Source: CAYZMH01 sp964479445
GTDB taxonomy: Bacteria; Bacteroidota; Bacteroidia; Bacteroidales; GCA-2748055
Direction of reading: 5' to 3'
DNA length: 42,039 nucleotides
NCBI GenBank assembly: GCA_964479445.1
Contig: CAYZMH010000013.1
Span: 1-42,039 of the forward strand
A program made the position numbers and the translations under genes. The notes below the pieces were generated by a model, which saw only the letters and a program-made list of their open reading frames with translations, had not been told where the DNA came from and made no database searches. Position 1 is the stretch's first letter; each line of letters starts with the position of its first letter. Positions 15,885 to 23,984 of this stretch are shown piece after piece.

Positions 15885-17279
15885 TCACTCCTCCTCGATC
15901 AGGCTTTTTATCCGCTCTATCTGTTTCTGCTTGTTCACCTCGCGAAGACTCCGGGCGGTCTGCGTGAAATAGGAGTGGTTGGAGATGAACTTCACCTGCA
16001 GCCTGTTCCAGTCGTTAAGTGTTCCGATCTTGTTCTGCTCTTTCAACTCTTTATAAAGTGTATTTGATACCGGGATCATATCGCTTCGCCCCAGGTAATC
16101 GAGGTCGGCATCGCAGATGATCTTCTCCAGTAGGTTTCGGGGTTCGGGCGGCAGTTTGGTGGCCATAATGATGTCGTTGATCCGGTCGATCTGCTCATCG
16201 CTGTACCCAAAATCGGGCAGGTACTCACGGGCCAGCCGGGTTCCGTGGTACTCATGCTCATCGTAGGAGATGGTATGTCCGGCATCATGAAACAGCGCTG
16301 CGGTCTTCAGAAGCAGCACCCCTTCATCGTCCACTCCTTCCGCCCAGCCGATCAGCTCCACCTCTGTCACCACATCCACTGTATGTTTCACATTGTGGTA
16401 ATAGAGGTACGAGGGCAGCTCCCGCTCCAGCTTATCCAGCATGATCTCCTGGAGATCGGTGAACTGGATCAGCTTGAACTTGGTATCGAATTTATGGTTC
16501 GGTTGCAACCCCTTCTTATCAGCCGCGAATTCGGACCTGATGCCGTTGGCCGCAAACATCTCCAGGTCTCCCTTGTACTTTACGGGAAGCTTGCCATAGT
16601 ATTCACACATGAAGAACTCCTTGATCAGTTCATAGGTCATTACCGAGATCAGGATCTTCCCGTTATCCCGGATCCCCTGGATACGATGGGCTATATTGAC
16701 CGTATCCCCCTTGATATCATAGGAGATTTTCCGTTTGCCTGAAATATGGGCAGTAACCGGACCCGTATGGATACCCAGGCTCATGTTCCATACCTGTTTC
16801 CCATCACTCGTAGTTCTTCTGGCAAGGTATTCCTGCATCTCAAAAGCAGCCATCACCACCTCAATGGGATTGGTAATGTTTTTAACAGGGATCCCTCCGG
16901 CTGCCATATAGGTATCCCCGATGGTCTTGATCTTCTCAATCTTATATTTTCTGAGGATCCGGTCAAATTCGATCATGACATCATCCAGTTGATCCATCAC
17001 GCTCTCAGAATTGGCATCATCGGTGAGTTTATAGAACCCATCGATGTTGGCAAAAAGCACGGTGGCCATCTTGAACTTTTTCACCGCCGGTTTCTCCACC
17101 ACCGTTACCGAAGTTTCGGGATCCACCCTGTTGGCCCTCAGCTTCTCCATCAGGTCATTGTTCTGCTCATTGAGCTCTTCCACCGCTTTGCGAAGCTTCT
17201 CATTCTGATCGATCAGCTCCTGGTTCTGCCAGACCAGTTTCTGGATCCGTTTCAATAATTTATCCTGTTCCAGGCCCAT
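15885..17279 (-). CDS. Class III nucleotide cyclase-like domain fused to HD phosphohydrolase domain
   Basis: Cytosolic signalling protein of 464 residues with three parts. A coiled coil (about 1-55, LLKRIQKLVWQNQELIDQNEKL...) is followed by a class III cyclase homology domain (about 70-240) and an HD-type metal phosphohydrolase domain (about 275-430, with HNVKHT, LFHDAGH and CDADLDYLG, all ligands present). In the cyclase domain the second metal Asp (KTIGD), the base-selecting Lys and Asp (ATP type) and the VNIAHR Asn and Arg are present. The first metal Asp is Asn, because the motif reads FANIDGF instead of FxDIxGF. It may therefore be a weak or inactive cyclase acting as a sensor. I chose the ATG at 17277-17279, which has a GAGGG upstream; the frame is open to an ATG at 17327. 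Confidence 0.8.
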   Translation of the reverse strand: MGLEQDKLLKRIQKLVWQNQELIDQNEKLRKAVEELNEQNNDLMEKLRANRVDPETSVTVVEKPAVKKFKMATVLFANIDGFYKLTDDANSESVMDQLDDVMIEFDRILRKYKIEKIKTIGDTYMAAGGIPVKNITNPIEVVMAAFEMQEYLARRTTSDGKQVWNMSLGIHTGPVTAHISGKRKISYDIKGDTVNIAHRIQGIRDNGKILISVMTYELIKEFFMCEYYGKLPVKYKGDLEMFAANGIRSEFAADKKGLQPNHKFDTKFKLIQFTDLQEIMLDKLERELPSYLYYHNVKHTVDVVTEVELIGWAEGVDDEGVLLLKTAALFHDAGHTISYDEHEYHGTRLAREYLPDFGYSDEQIDRINDIIMATKLPPEPRNLLEKIICDADLDYLGRSDMIPVSNTLYKELKEQNKIGTLNDWNRLQVKFISNHSYFTQTARSLREVNKQKQIERIKSLIEEE

Positions 17280-17332
17280 AATAACCCTCTTTTTTATGCG
17301 AAACATGGCCGGGAACGCCCCAACCATGACTT

Positions 17333-17364
17333 CTAAGTTAATTTCTTTTTTTTAGTTAGTCAAT
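17333..17364 (-). promoter_or_regulatory. Promoter candidate of the cyclase/HD gene
   Basis: On the minus strand ATTG (17361-17364), 20 bases, TAACTTAG (17333-17340), one base off TAnnTTTG. If it is used, transcription starts close to the ATG at 17327, which favours a start codon further in. Confidence 0.4.
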
Positions 17365-17379
17365 TTTTTATTTAATCGG

Positions 17380-17387
17380 TATTTTTG
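17380..17387 (+). promoter_or_regulatory. -7 box of the EEP hydrolase gene and uvrB
   Basis: TATTTTTG matches TAnnTTTG and lies 22 bases before the ATG at 17410. No convincing -33 box is present. Confidence 0.4.
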
Positions 17388-17409
17388 TCCTGCATCAATA
17401 CCCCGGAAC

Positions 17410-18438
17410 ATGAAATACCGTACCAGCTTATTAATTATCCTGCTTGCAGGTTTTGTTTCCCTTGCGGCCCAGGGCCGGAAGGAGCCTTTCACGGTGATGT
17501 TTTACAATGTGGAAAACCTGTTCGACACCCTGGATGCACCGGACTTTGAAGATGAAGCCTTCACCCCGTCCGGGTACAAGGAATGGGATGATGATCGGTA
17601 CGAGAAAAAACTCACCGATGTGGCGCGTGTGATCCTCTCCCTTCCTGAAAAAGGGTTGCCCGCCCTGATCGGCTTTTCGGAAGTGGAAAATGCGCAGGTC
17701 CTGGAAGACCTTGCTGAGATGCGCGGACTCCGCAGGGGCGATTACAGGGTGGTTTTGGAGGAGTCCGATGATCCGCGCGGGATCGATTGCGGACTCATCT
17801 ACCGCGAAGACCTTTTTAAATACGGGGGACATGAGCTTGTGGAGGTTAAGGATCTATCGGGTGAATCGTACCCGCTCAGGGGAATCCTGCACGTCTGGGG
17901 AAAAGGTCCGGATGGCAGAAAACTTCACCTCTTTATCAATCACTGGAAATCAAGGCGCGGCGGTGTGCAGGAGACCGAACGGCTCCGGATGTACGCGGGA
18001 ATCGCCATGCGAAGGCAACTGGACCGGTTACTCTCGCAGGAATCCACTCCAAGGGTTATCCTGATGGGCGATTTCAACGATGAACCCACCAACAGGAGCC
18101 TGATGGAAGCAGTGCACGCGGCCAACAAGCGGAAAAACATCTGGATCGGGGACCTGTACAACCTGCATTACGATATGCACAACCTGGAAGACCGCGGTAC
18201 CTACAATTACCAGGGGACCTGGCAGATGTACGACCAGATCATCGTCTCCTATTCACTCCTGGAACAGCGTTCCGGTTTAACCACCTCCTACGACGGGGGC
18301 AGGATACTGAAGGAAGAGTGGATGATGATCACCGATGAACGGCACGGTGATAAGGTTCCGCTGGCCACGTACTGGGGTCAGACCTACAAGGGAGGAGCCA
18401 GTGACCACCTGCCGGTCTATGTAACCTTTACCTATTGA
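17410..18438 (+). CDS. Exported endonuclease/exonuclease/phosphatase (EEP) family protein
   Basis: Metal-dependent phosphoesterase of the DNase I-like EEP fold, 342 residues. The first 22 residues form a signal peptide (ending LAAQG), so it acts in the periplasm or outside. The EEP motifs are in order: FYNVENLFD (Asn and metal Glu), GFSEVEN, HWKSRRGG, GDFNDEP and a C-terminal SDHLP with the catalytic Asp-His pair. Substrate may be nucleic acid, a phosphosugar or a phospholipid head group; sequence alone does not say. uvrB starts one base after the stop, so the two are almost certainly co-transcribed, though no functional link is evident. Confidence 0.88.
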   Translation: MKYRTSLLIILLAGFVSLAAQGRKEPFTVMFYNVENLFDTLDAPDFEDEAFTPSGYKEWDDDRYEKKLTDVARVILSLPEKGLPALIGFSEVENAQVLEDLAEMRGLRRGDYRVVLEESDDPRGIDCGLIYREDLFKYGGHELVEVKDLSGESYPLRGILHVWGKGPDGRKLHLFINHWKSRRGGVQETERLRMYAGIAMRRQLDRLLSQESTPRVILMGDFNDEPTNRSLMEAVHAANKRKNIWIGDLYNLHYDMHNLEDRGTYNYQGTWQMYDQIIVSYSLLEQRSGLTTSYDGGRILKEEWMMITDERHGDKVPLATYWGQTYKGGASDHLPVYVTFTY

Positions 18439-18439
18439 T

Positions 18440-20467
18440 ATGAATTTCCAGCTAACATCCGAGTATACACCCACCGGGGACCAGCCGGAGGCGATCCGCC
18501 AGCTCACCGAGGGCTTAAACCTGGGAGAACCGGCACAGACACTGCTGGGAGTTACCGGCTCGGGGAAAACCTTCACCGTTGCCAACGTGATACAGGAACT
18601 CAACCGTCCCACCCTGGTACTGAGTCATAATAAAACCCTGGCAGCCCAGCTATACAGCGAGTTCAAGCAGTTTTTCCCGGAAAATGCCGTGGAGTATTTT
18701 GTATCCTATTACGATTATTACCAGCCTGAAGCCTATATCCCGGTGACCGATACCTACATCGAAAAAGACCTCTCCATCAACGATGAGATCGAAAAGCTGC
18801 GGCTCAGCACCACCTCATCCCTTCTCTCGGGCCGCAAAGATGTGCTGGTGGTCTCCTCCGTATCCTGCCTATACGGCATTGGCAATCCGGCAGATTTTCA
18901 TGACACCAAGATCGTGATCCGGCAGGGTGAAACCGTTACCCGCAATGTGTTTCTCCGGCGGCTGGTGGACGGACTCTATTCGCGGAACGAGGTGGATTTC
19001 AAAGCGGGTACGTTCCGCGTACGCGGAGACACGGTGGATGTCTACCTGGCTTACAACGACATGGCCTACCGGTTTGAGTTCTGGGGCGATGAGGTGGAGC
19101 AGATCAGCTCCTTTGATCCGATCAGCGGACATACCCTGGAGACGCATCCCGATGTGACCATCTTTCCCGCCAATATCTTCATCACCTCGAAAAACCGCAT
19201 CAATGAGGCGATTAACCGGATCCAGGATGACATGGTGGCACAGGTGGCCTTTTTCAAAGAGATCGGCAAGCACATCGAAGCACAGCGCCTGGAAGAACGG
19301 GTAACCTATGACCTTGAGATGATCAGGGAACTGGGACATTGTCCGGGTATCGAGAACTACTCCCGCTATTTCGACGGCCGGGCCGAGGGCACCAGGCCCT
19401 TTTGCCTGCTGGATTACTTCCCGGAAGATTTCATCACCGTGATCGATGAAAGCCATGTAACCCTCCCCCAGATCCATGCGATGTATGGAGGAGACCACTC
19501 CCGCAAAAAGAACCTCGTAGAATACGGGTTCCGGTTACCGGCAGCTATGGATAACCGGCCGCTTAAATTCAATGAGTTCGAGGAGCTTACCGGTCAGACC
19601 CTCTACGTATCGGCCACCCCGGCTGATTACGAGATGGAACGATCCGGCGGCATTTACGTGGAGCAGGTTATCAGACCTACCGGGTTGCTGGACCCGATGA
19701 TCGAAGTCCGGGAGAGCCTCAACCAGATCGATCACCTGGTGGAGGAGATCCGGAGGCGATCGGACCAAAATGAGCGGATCCTGGTGACCACCCTTACCAA
19801 GCGCATGGCCGAAGAGCTCACCAGCTACCTTGTGAAGATGAACATCCGCACCCGGTATATTCATTCGGATATCGATACGCTGGACCGGGTGGAGATCCTG
19901 GACGGACTCCGTAAAGGGGCATTTGACGTACTGGTTGGGGTCAACCTGCTGCGGGAAGGACTCGATCTGCCCGAGGTATCGCTGGTAGCCATCCTGGATG
20001 CGGATAAGGAGGGATTCCTGCGCTCCGAGCGGTCGCTTACCCAGACTGCCGGGAGGGCCGCTCGTAACCTCAACGGGAAAGTGATTATGTATGCCGACAA
20101 GGTTACCGATTCGATGCAGAAAACCATCGATGAAACAAACCGCCGCCGGGAAAAGCAGCTGAAATACAACGAAGAGAACCAGATCACCCCGCAGCAGATC
20201 CGCCGTGCCCAGGTATCGCTGTTTGACCAGCGGAAAGATCTTATCGAACGGCCGGGTGTGTATGCCGATCAGGCAAAATCCGATATCGCAGCAGATCCGG
20301 TGGTTCAGTATATGAACAAAGAAGGACTGGAAAAAGCGGTCGATAAGGCACGTAAAAATATGGAGAAAGCAGCTGCAGAACTGGATTTCATCGAGGCTGC
20401 CCGTTACCGGGACGAGATGTTCGCCTACAAAGAGCGGCTTGAAAAGGCCGAAAAAGAGGACGGCTGA
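18440..20467 (+). CDS. uvrB: Excinuclease ABC subunit B
   Basis: Damage-recognition helicase of nucleotide excision repair; it is loaded by UvrA and recruits UvrC. The 675 residues have the normal family length. Walker A is GVTGSGKT (37-44). The beta-hairpin that probes DNA lies in YYDYYQPEAYIPVTDTYIEKD, the DEAD-type box is IDESHVTLPQ, and helicase motifs V and VI are VGVNLLREGLDLPEVS and QTAGRAARN. The C-terminal UVR domain that contacts UvrC occupies about 630-670. It starts one base after the EEP hydrolase gene. Confidence 0.98.
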   Translation: MNFQLTSEYTPTGDQPEAIRQLTEGLNLGEPAQTLLGVTGSGKTFTVANVIQELNRPTLVLSHNKTLAAQLYSEFKQFFPENAVEYFVSYYDYYQPEAYIPVTDTYIEKDLSINDEIEKLRLSTTSSLLSGRKDVLVVSSVSCLYGIGNPADFHDTKIVIRQGETVTRNVFLRRLVDGLYSRNEVDFKAGTFRVRGDTVDVYLAYNDMAYRFEFWGDEVEQISSFDPISGHTLETHPDVTIFPANIFITSKNRINEAINRIQDDMVAQVAFFKEIGKHIEAQRLEERVTYDLEMIRELGHCPGIENYSRYFDGRAEGTRPFCLLDYFPEDFITVIDESHVTLPQIHAMYGGDHSRKKNLVEYGFRLPAAMDNRPLKFNEFEELTGQTLYVSATPADYEMERSGGIYVEQVIRPTGLLDPMIEVRESLNQIDHLVEEIRRRSDQNERILVTTLTKRMAEELTSYLVKMNIRTRYIHSDIDTLDRVEILDGLRKGAFDVLVGVNLLREGLDLPEVSLVAILDADKEGFLRSERSLTQTAGRAARNLNGKVIMYADKVTDSMQKTIDETNRRREKQLKYNEENQITPQQIRRAQVSLFDQRKDLIERPGVYADQAKSDIAADPVVQYMNKEGLEKAVDKARKNMEKAAAELDFIEAARYRDEMFAYKERLEKAEKEDG

Positions 20468-20496
20468 GGATCAAACCAGGAAGAGGAGAACATACA

Positions 20497-20532
20497 TAAA
20501 ACAAGACCGCCGAAACAGTTGCCCCGGCGGTC
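20497..20532 (-). terminator. Terminator of rpoD
   Basis: On the minus strand GACCGCCG (20525-20532) pairs with CGGCGGTC (20505-20512) around a 12-base loop, followed by TTGTTTT. It lies 23 bases after the rpoD stop. Confidence 0.8.
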
Positions 20533-20555
20533 ATGAGTCATCAGTCAAGTATGTC

Positions 20556-21416
20556 TTAGCCCAAATAGGTTTTGAGCAATCTGCTTCTTGAAGTATGGCG
20601 GAGCCGGCGAATCGCCTTCTCCTTGATCTGGCGCACCCGCTCACGGGTAAGGCCAAACTTCTCACCAATCTCCTCAAGTGTCATCTCCTGACAGCTAATA
20701 CCAAAAAAGAGCTTGATGATATCCCGCTCCCGCTCGGTCAGCGTGGCCAGGGCCCGCTCCACCTCCTTGGAAAGAGATTCACCAATCAGGGAATTGTCGG
20801 CATTGGGCGAATCATTGTTCACCAGCACATCCAATAAACTGTTGTCTTCACCATCGACGAAGGGAGCATCCACCGACACATGACGTCCTGAGACGCGCAG
20901 GGTATCGGAGACCTTTTCCTTGGGTAACTCCAGCGCTTCAGCAAGCTCCTCCGGTGTGGGAGTGCGCTCATACTCCTGCTCAAACTTGGAAAACGCCTTA
21001 TTGATCTTGTTTAAAGAACCAACCTGGTTCAGGGGTAGGCGTACGATTCTCGATTGTTCGGCAAGAGCCTGAAGAATGGATTGACGGATCCACCAAACCG
21101 CATAGGAGATGAATTTAAACCCGCGTGTTTCGTCAAATTTTTCAGCGGCTTTGATCAGTCCCAGGTTCCCCTCGTTAATGAGGTCGGGCAAGCTAAGGCC
21201 CTGGTTCTGGTACTGCTTGGCCACCGAAACGACAAATCGCAGGTTGGCCCGGGTTAACTTCTCTAACGCCAGGCGGTCTCCCTTTTTGATCCGTTGAGCC
21301 AATTCTACCTCTTCCTCAACAGTGATCAACTCCTCCTTACCAATTTCCTGCAAATACTTATCTAATGAAGCACTCTCCCTGTTGGTAATAGATTTCGTGA
21401 TCTTTAACTGTCTCAT
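20556..21416 (-). CDS. rpoD: RNA polymerase primary sigma factor RpoD
   Basis: Main promoter-recognition subunit. The 286 residues are the short Bacteroidota form, without the long region 1.1 and non-conserved insert of proteobacterial sigma-70. Region 1.2 starts ASLDKYLQEIGKEELIT. Region 2 includes ANLRFVVSVAKQYQNQGLSLPDLINEGNLGLIKAAEKFD and the -10-reading GFKFISYAVWWIRQSI. Region 3 follows. Region 4 has the helix-turn-helix MTLEEIGEKFGLTRERVRQIKEKAIRRLR. An AGGAGGA sequence sits 4 bases before the ATG, which is unusual for this phylum. A promoter (21461-21492) and terminator (20497-20532) make it a single-gene transcript. Confidence 0.98.
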   Translation of the reverse strand: MRQLKITKSITNRESASLDKYLQEIGKEELITVEEEVELAQRIKKGDRLALEKLTRANLRFVVSVAKQYQNQGLSLPDLINEGNLGLIKAAEKFDETRGFKFISYAVWWIRQSILQALAEQSRIVRLPLNQVGSLNKINKAFSKFEQEYERTPTPEELAEALELPKEKVSDTLRVSGRHVSVDAPFVDGEDNSLLDVLVNNDSPNADNSLIGESLSKEVERALATLTERERDIIKLFFGISCQEMTLEEIGEKFGLTRERVRQIKEKAIRRLRHTSRSRLLKTYLG

Positions 21417-21420
21417 TTAT

Positions 21421-21427
21421 TCCTCCT
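21421..21427 (-). promoter_or_regulatory. Strong Shine-Dalgarno sequence of rpoD
   Basis: The minus strand reads CGAGGAGGAATAAATG, so a full AGGAGGA lies 4 bases before the start codon. Most genes of Bacteroidota, including the others in this window, lack such a site. Confidence 0.75.
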
Positions 21428-21460
21428 CGGTTATAAAAAAATACATATGAAAAAACGCTG

Positions 21461-21492
21461 CAAATTTAGAGGGTAATTTATTTATAGTCAAT
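21461..21492 (-). promoter_or_regulatory. Promoter of rpoD
   Basis: On the minus strand ATTG (21489-21492), 20 bases, then a perfect TAAATTTG (21461-21468). It lies 45 bases before the ATG and just downstream of the htrA terminator. Confidence 0.65.
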
Positions 21493-21511
21493 ATAAATAA
21501 GTTTTTTAACA

Positions 21512-21545
21512 GAAAAAAGAAGACCAACGCACCATTGGTCTCCTT
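21512..21545 (-). terminator. Terminator of htrA
   Basis: On the minus strand AGACCAA (21535-21541) pairs with TTGGTCT (21521-21527) around a 7-base loop, followed by TCTTTTTT. Confidence 0.75.
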
Positions 21546-21587
21546 TTCTTAACGTAACAATATCTTAAGTTAGTATCTGTGTCAACT

Positions 21588-23048
21588 TTACATTCCAAAT
21601 GCGTAATATGACTTCGTTCCGTCTCCATATACTCCTTCGATAATTACGCCACCTTCTACATTTTCAAGGACGTTGGATATATCTGTAACGCTATTTACGG
21701 GTGTTTTGTTGACAGATGTTACGATAAATCCTTCGCGGATCCCCACTTTCATGAACTTTCCGGGACGCAGGGCAATCACACGCACACCCTTTTCAATTCC
21801 CAGTTCGCGCTTTTCACGATCTGTAACGGGTTCAAAACGTGCACCCAGTGACTCAATCACTGCATCGGTCCTGACGATTTCCGTTGTGCCACTCATATTA
21901 CGGAGAACCACATCGTAAGGTTTCATTTTTCCGTTTCTTTTAACTACAACGGTTACCTCATCATTGGGACGGTACCGACTGACCTGTTCCTGCAGTTCAG
22001 CAACGCTGTTCACCCGCTCATCATTGATGGAGATGATCACGTCCCCCGCTTTGAGTCCTGCCTCCTCGGCAGCACTCTCTTCACGAATGCCGTTCACATA
22101 GACTCCTTCGGTGCTTTCCAGGTCCTCCTCTTCGGCCAGGGTGGCGGTTACATCCCGGATAGTAACACCGAGAATAGCCCGCTGCACTTCACCGTATTCC
22201 ATCAGATCGGAAACCACTTTCTTTACGATGCTTACCGGAACGGCAAAAGAGTAACCGGTAAAAGATCCGGTGCGCGAGGCGATTGCGGTATTGATTCCTA
22301 CCAACTTTCCTTTTGTATCTACCAGGGCGCCCCCGCTGTTACCCGGATTCACCGCCGCGTCGGTCTGGATAAACGACTCGATGGAGAAGTTGTTCCGCAG
22401 GAGGTTAAAATTACGGGCCTTGGCGCTTACAATTCCTGCTGTAACAGTTGATGTAAGGTTGTAGGGATTCCCCACGGCAAGCACCCATTCGCCAAGTTTC
22501 AGATTATCGGAGCTACCGAACTCCACCACGGGAAGTTTTTTCTCGTCAATCTTGATCAACGCAAGATCGGTGGTGGGATCGGTTCCGATAAGCTCGGCCT
22601 TGTACTCCCTCCGGTCGTTCAGTACCACCGTGATCTCATCTGACTTGTCGATCACGTGATTGTTTGTCACGATATACCCTTCCCCGGAAATGATCACCCC
22701 GGAGCCAAATCCGACAACGGGTTCAGGCTCAGTATCGGGCTTGATTCCAAAGAAATACTCGTAAAGAGGATTCACCCCTCGCTCCCTGAATACGGTCGTT
22801 TTCACGTGAACCACCGCATTGACAGTGTTTTCCGCAGCCACCGTGAAGTCCATTGCCTGGAGGGATTCCATCTCCGCACCGGTGGGCAGGCTGGTGTATT
22901 TAACCGCATCGTTTTCCGGTATCTCCACCACCCGCGCCTCCGGCTGGAAAAATTTCGCATAGGCTAAAACGGCGATCAGTGCCGCTGCTAGCATGGACAG
23001 GAAAATTCCTAAATATCTTTTCGTTTTCATAATCGCTATATTTTTCAT
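21588..23048 (-). CDS. Do/HtrA family periplasmic serine protease
   Basis: Envelope quality-control protease of 486 residues. One hydrophobic segment (about 12-33) acts as signal or anchor. The chymotrypsin-like domain has catalytic H131 (VTNNHVID), D161 (TTDLALIKI) and S238 (VNPGNSGGAL). Two PDZ domains follow (about 280-375 and 390-480); the first has the substrate-loop GVYVNGIREESAAEEAGLKAGDVI. Two close start codons are possible, M1 at 23048 and M7 at 23030 (MKTKRYLGIF). A perfect -7 box TAGATTTG lies at 23096-23103 on the minus strand. The layout fits DegP/DegQ, and I leave the exact symbol open. Confidence 0.94.
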   Translation of the reverse strand: MKNIAIMKTKRYLGIFLSMLAAALIAVLAYAKFFQPEARVVEIPENDAVKYTSLPTGAEMESLQAMDFTVAAENTVNAVVHVKTTVFRERGVNPLYEYFFGIKPDTEPEPVVGFGSGVIISGEGYIVTNNHVIDKSDEITVVLNDRREYKAELIGTDPTTDLALIKIDEKKLPVVEFGSSDNLKLGEWVLAVGNPYNLTSTVTAGIVSAKARNFNLLRNNFSIESFIQTDAAVNPGNSGGALVDTKGKLVGINTAIASRTGSFTGYSFAVPVSIVKKVVSDLMEYGEVQRAILGVTIRDVTATLAEEEDLESTEGVYVNGIREESAAEEAGLKAGDVIISINDERVNSVAELQEQVSRYRPNDEVTVVVKRNGKMKPYDVVLRNMSGTTEIVRTDAVIESLGARFEPVTDREKRELGIEKGVRVIALRPGKFMKVGIREGFIVTSVNKTPVNSVTDISNVLENVEGGVIIEGVYGDGTKSYYAFGM

Positions 23049-23095
23049 GATTCGTGCTCGGCGAACCAGGGTTCAAATTTCATGCCTTGCATCTT

Positions 23096-23103
23096 CAAAT
23101 CTA
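23096..23103 (-). promoter_or_regulatory. -7 box of htrA
   Basis: TAGATTTG on the minus strand matches TAnnTTTG and lies 47 bases before the first ATG. The -33 region is poor. Confidence 0.4.
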
Positions 23104-23135
23104 TGGGGTTAACAACTGAAATGCTAAAATTATTC

Positions 23136-23143
23136 TAATTTTG
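23136..23143 (+). promoter_or_regulatory. -7 box of dapF
   Basis: TAATTTTG matches TAnnTTTG and lies 35 bases before the dapF ATG. The -33 region is weak (ACTG, 17 bases upstream). Confidence 0.4.
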
Positions 23144-23178
23144 CAGGTGATTTAACCTTTTTTAACGTAAAAACCGGC

Positions 23179-23958
23179 ATGAACATCCCGTTTCACAAGT
23201 ACGAAGGTGCAGGCAACGATTTTATCCTGGTGGATAGCAGAAAAATTGGCAGTGAGTGGGCTACATACCCGGTGGTCAAAAGACTCTGTGACCGTCATTT
23301 TGGCATCGGGGCAGACGGGCTCATCCTTCTGCTGCCTTCCGACTCCAACGATTTCCACATGAAATATTTCAATTCCGACGGGAATGAGGGTACGATGTGC
23401 GGAAACGGCGGCCGGTGCCTCGGGGCATTTGCCCACCGGTTGGAGCTGATCGGGGAGTCGGGAACCTTCTCAGCAATAGACGGACTGCATACCGTAACAA
23501 TCCATCGCCCGGGCCATGTGGAACTCTCCCTCAACGAGGTTTCCGGGGTGAAGGTGCTGGATGACGGTTACCTGCTGGATACAGGGTCCCCTCATTTTAT
23601 CACATTTACCGGTGAGCTGGATCAGGTCGATGTATTCGGAACGGGCCGTAAAATTCGCCACGAACCGCGTTTCAGGGATGGGGTGAATATCAATTTCACC
23701 CAGCTGATCCCCGGTGGCATCCGGGTGCGCACCTACGAGCGCGGTGTGGAAAATGAGACCCTATCCTGTGGAACCGGGGTAACAGCTGCAGCGATTGCTG
23801 CCACCCTGGAATACCCTGACCTGGAAAGCCCCGTTGAAGTGCAAACCCGGGGAGGTACCCTGGAAGTGTCCTTCACGCCTGTAAACCGGGAAACCTTTAC
23901 GGACATAAGACTTACGGGACCGGCCACCCGTGCATTTGAAGGCACCATTGACATCTGA
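23179..23958 (+). CDS. dapF: Diaminopimelate epimerase
   Basis: Converts LL- to meso-diaminopimelate for lysine and peptidoglycan synthesis. The 259 residues have the normal length. The two catalytic cysteines are C74 in MCGNGGRC and C197 in LSCGTGVTA, one in each of the two pseudo-symmetric domains. KYEGAGNDFILVD at the N-terminus is the family signature and supports the ATG at 23179. The gene is divergent from htrA and has a -7 box at 23136-23143. An S9-type hydrolase gene follows after 26 bases on the same strand. Confidence 0.97.
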   Translation: MNIPFHKYEGAGNDFILVDSRKIGSEWATYPVVKRLCDRHFGIGADGLILLLPSDSNDFHMKYFNSDGNEGTMCGNGGRCLGAFAHRLELIGESGTFSAIDGLHTVTIHRPGHVELSLNEVSGVKVLDDGYLLDTGSPHFITFTGELDQVDVFGTGRKIRHEPRFRDGVNINFTQLIPGGIRVRTYERGVENETLSCGTGVTAAAIAATLEYPDLESPVEVQTRGGTLEVSFTPVNRETFTDIRLTGPATRAFEGTIDI

Positions 23959-23984
23959 CCGGAACAACCAAAAAAACTGACGAT

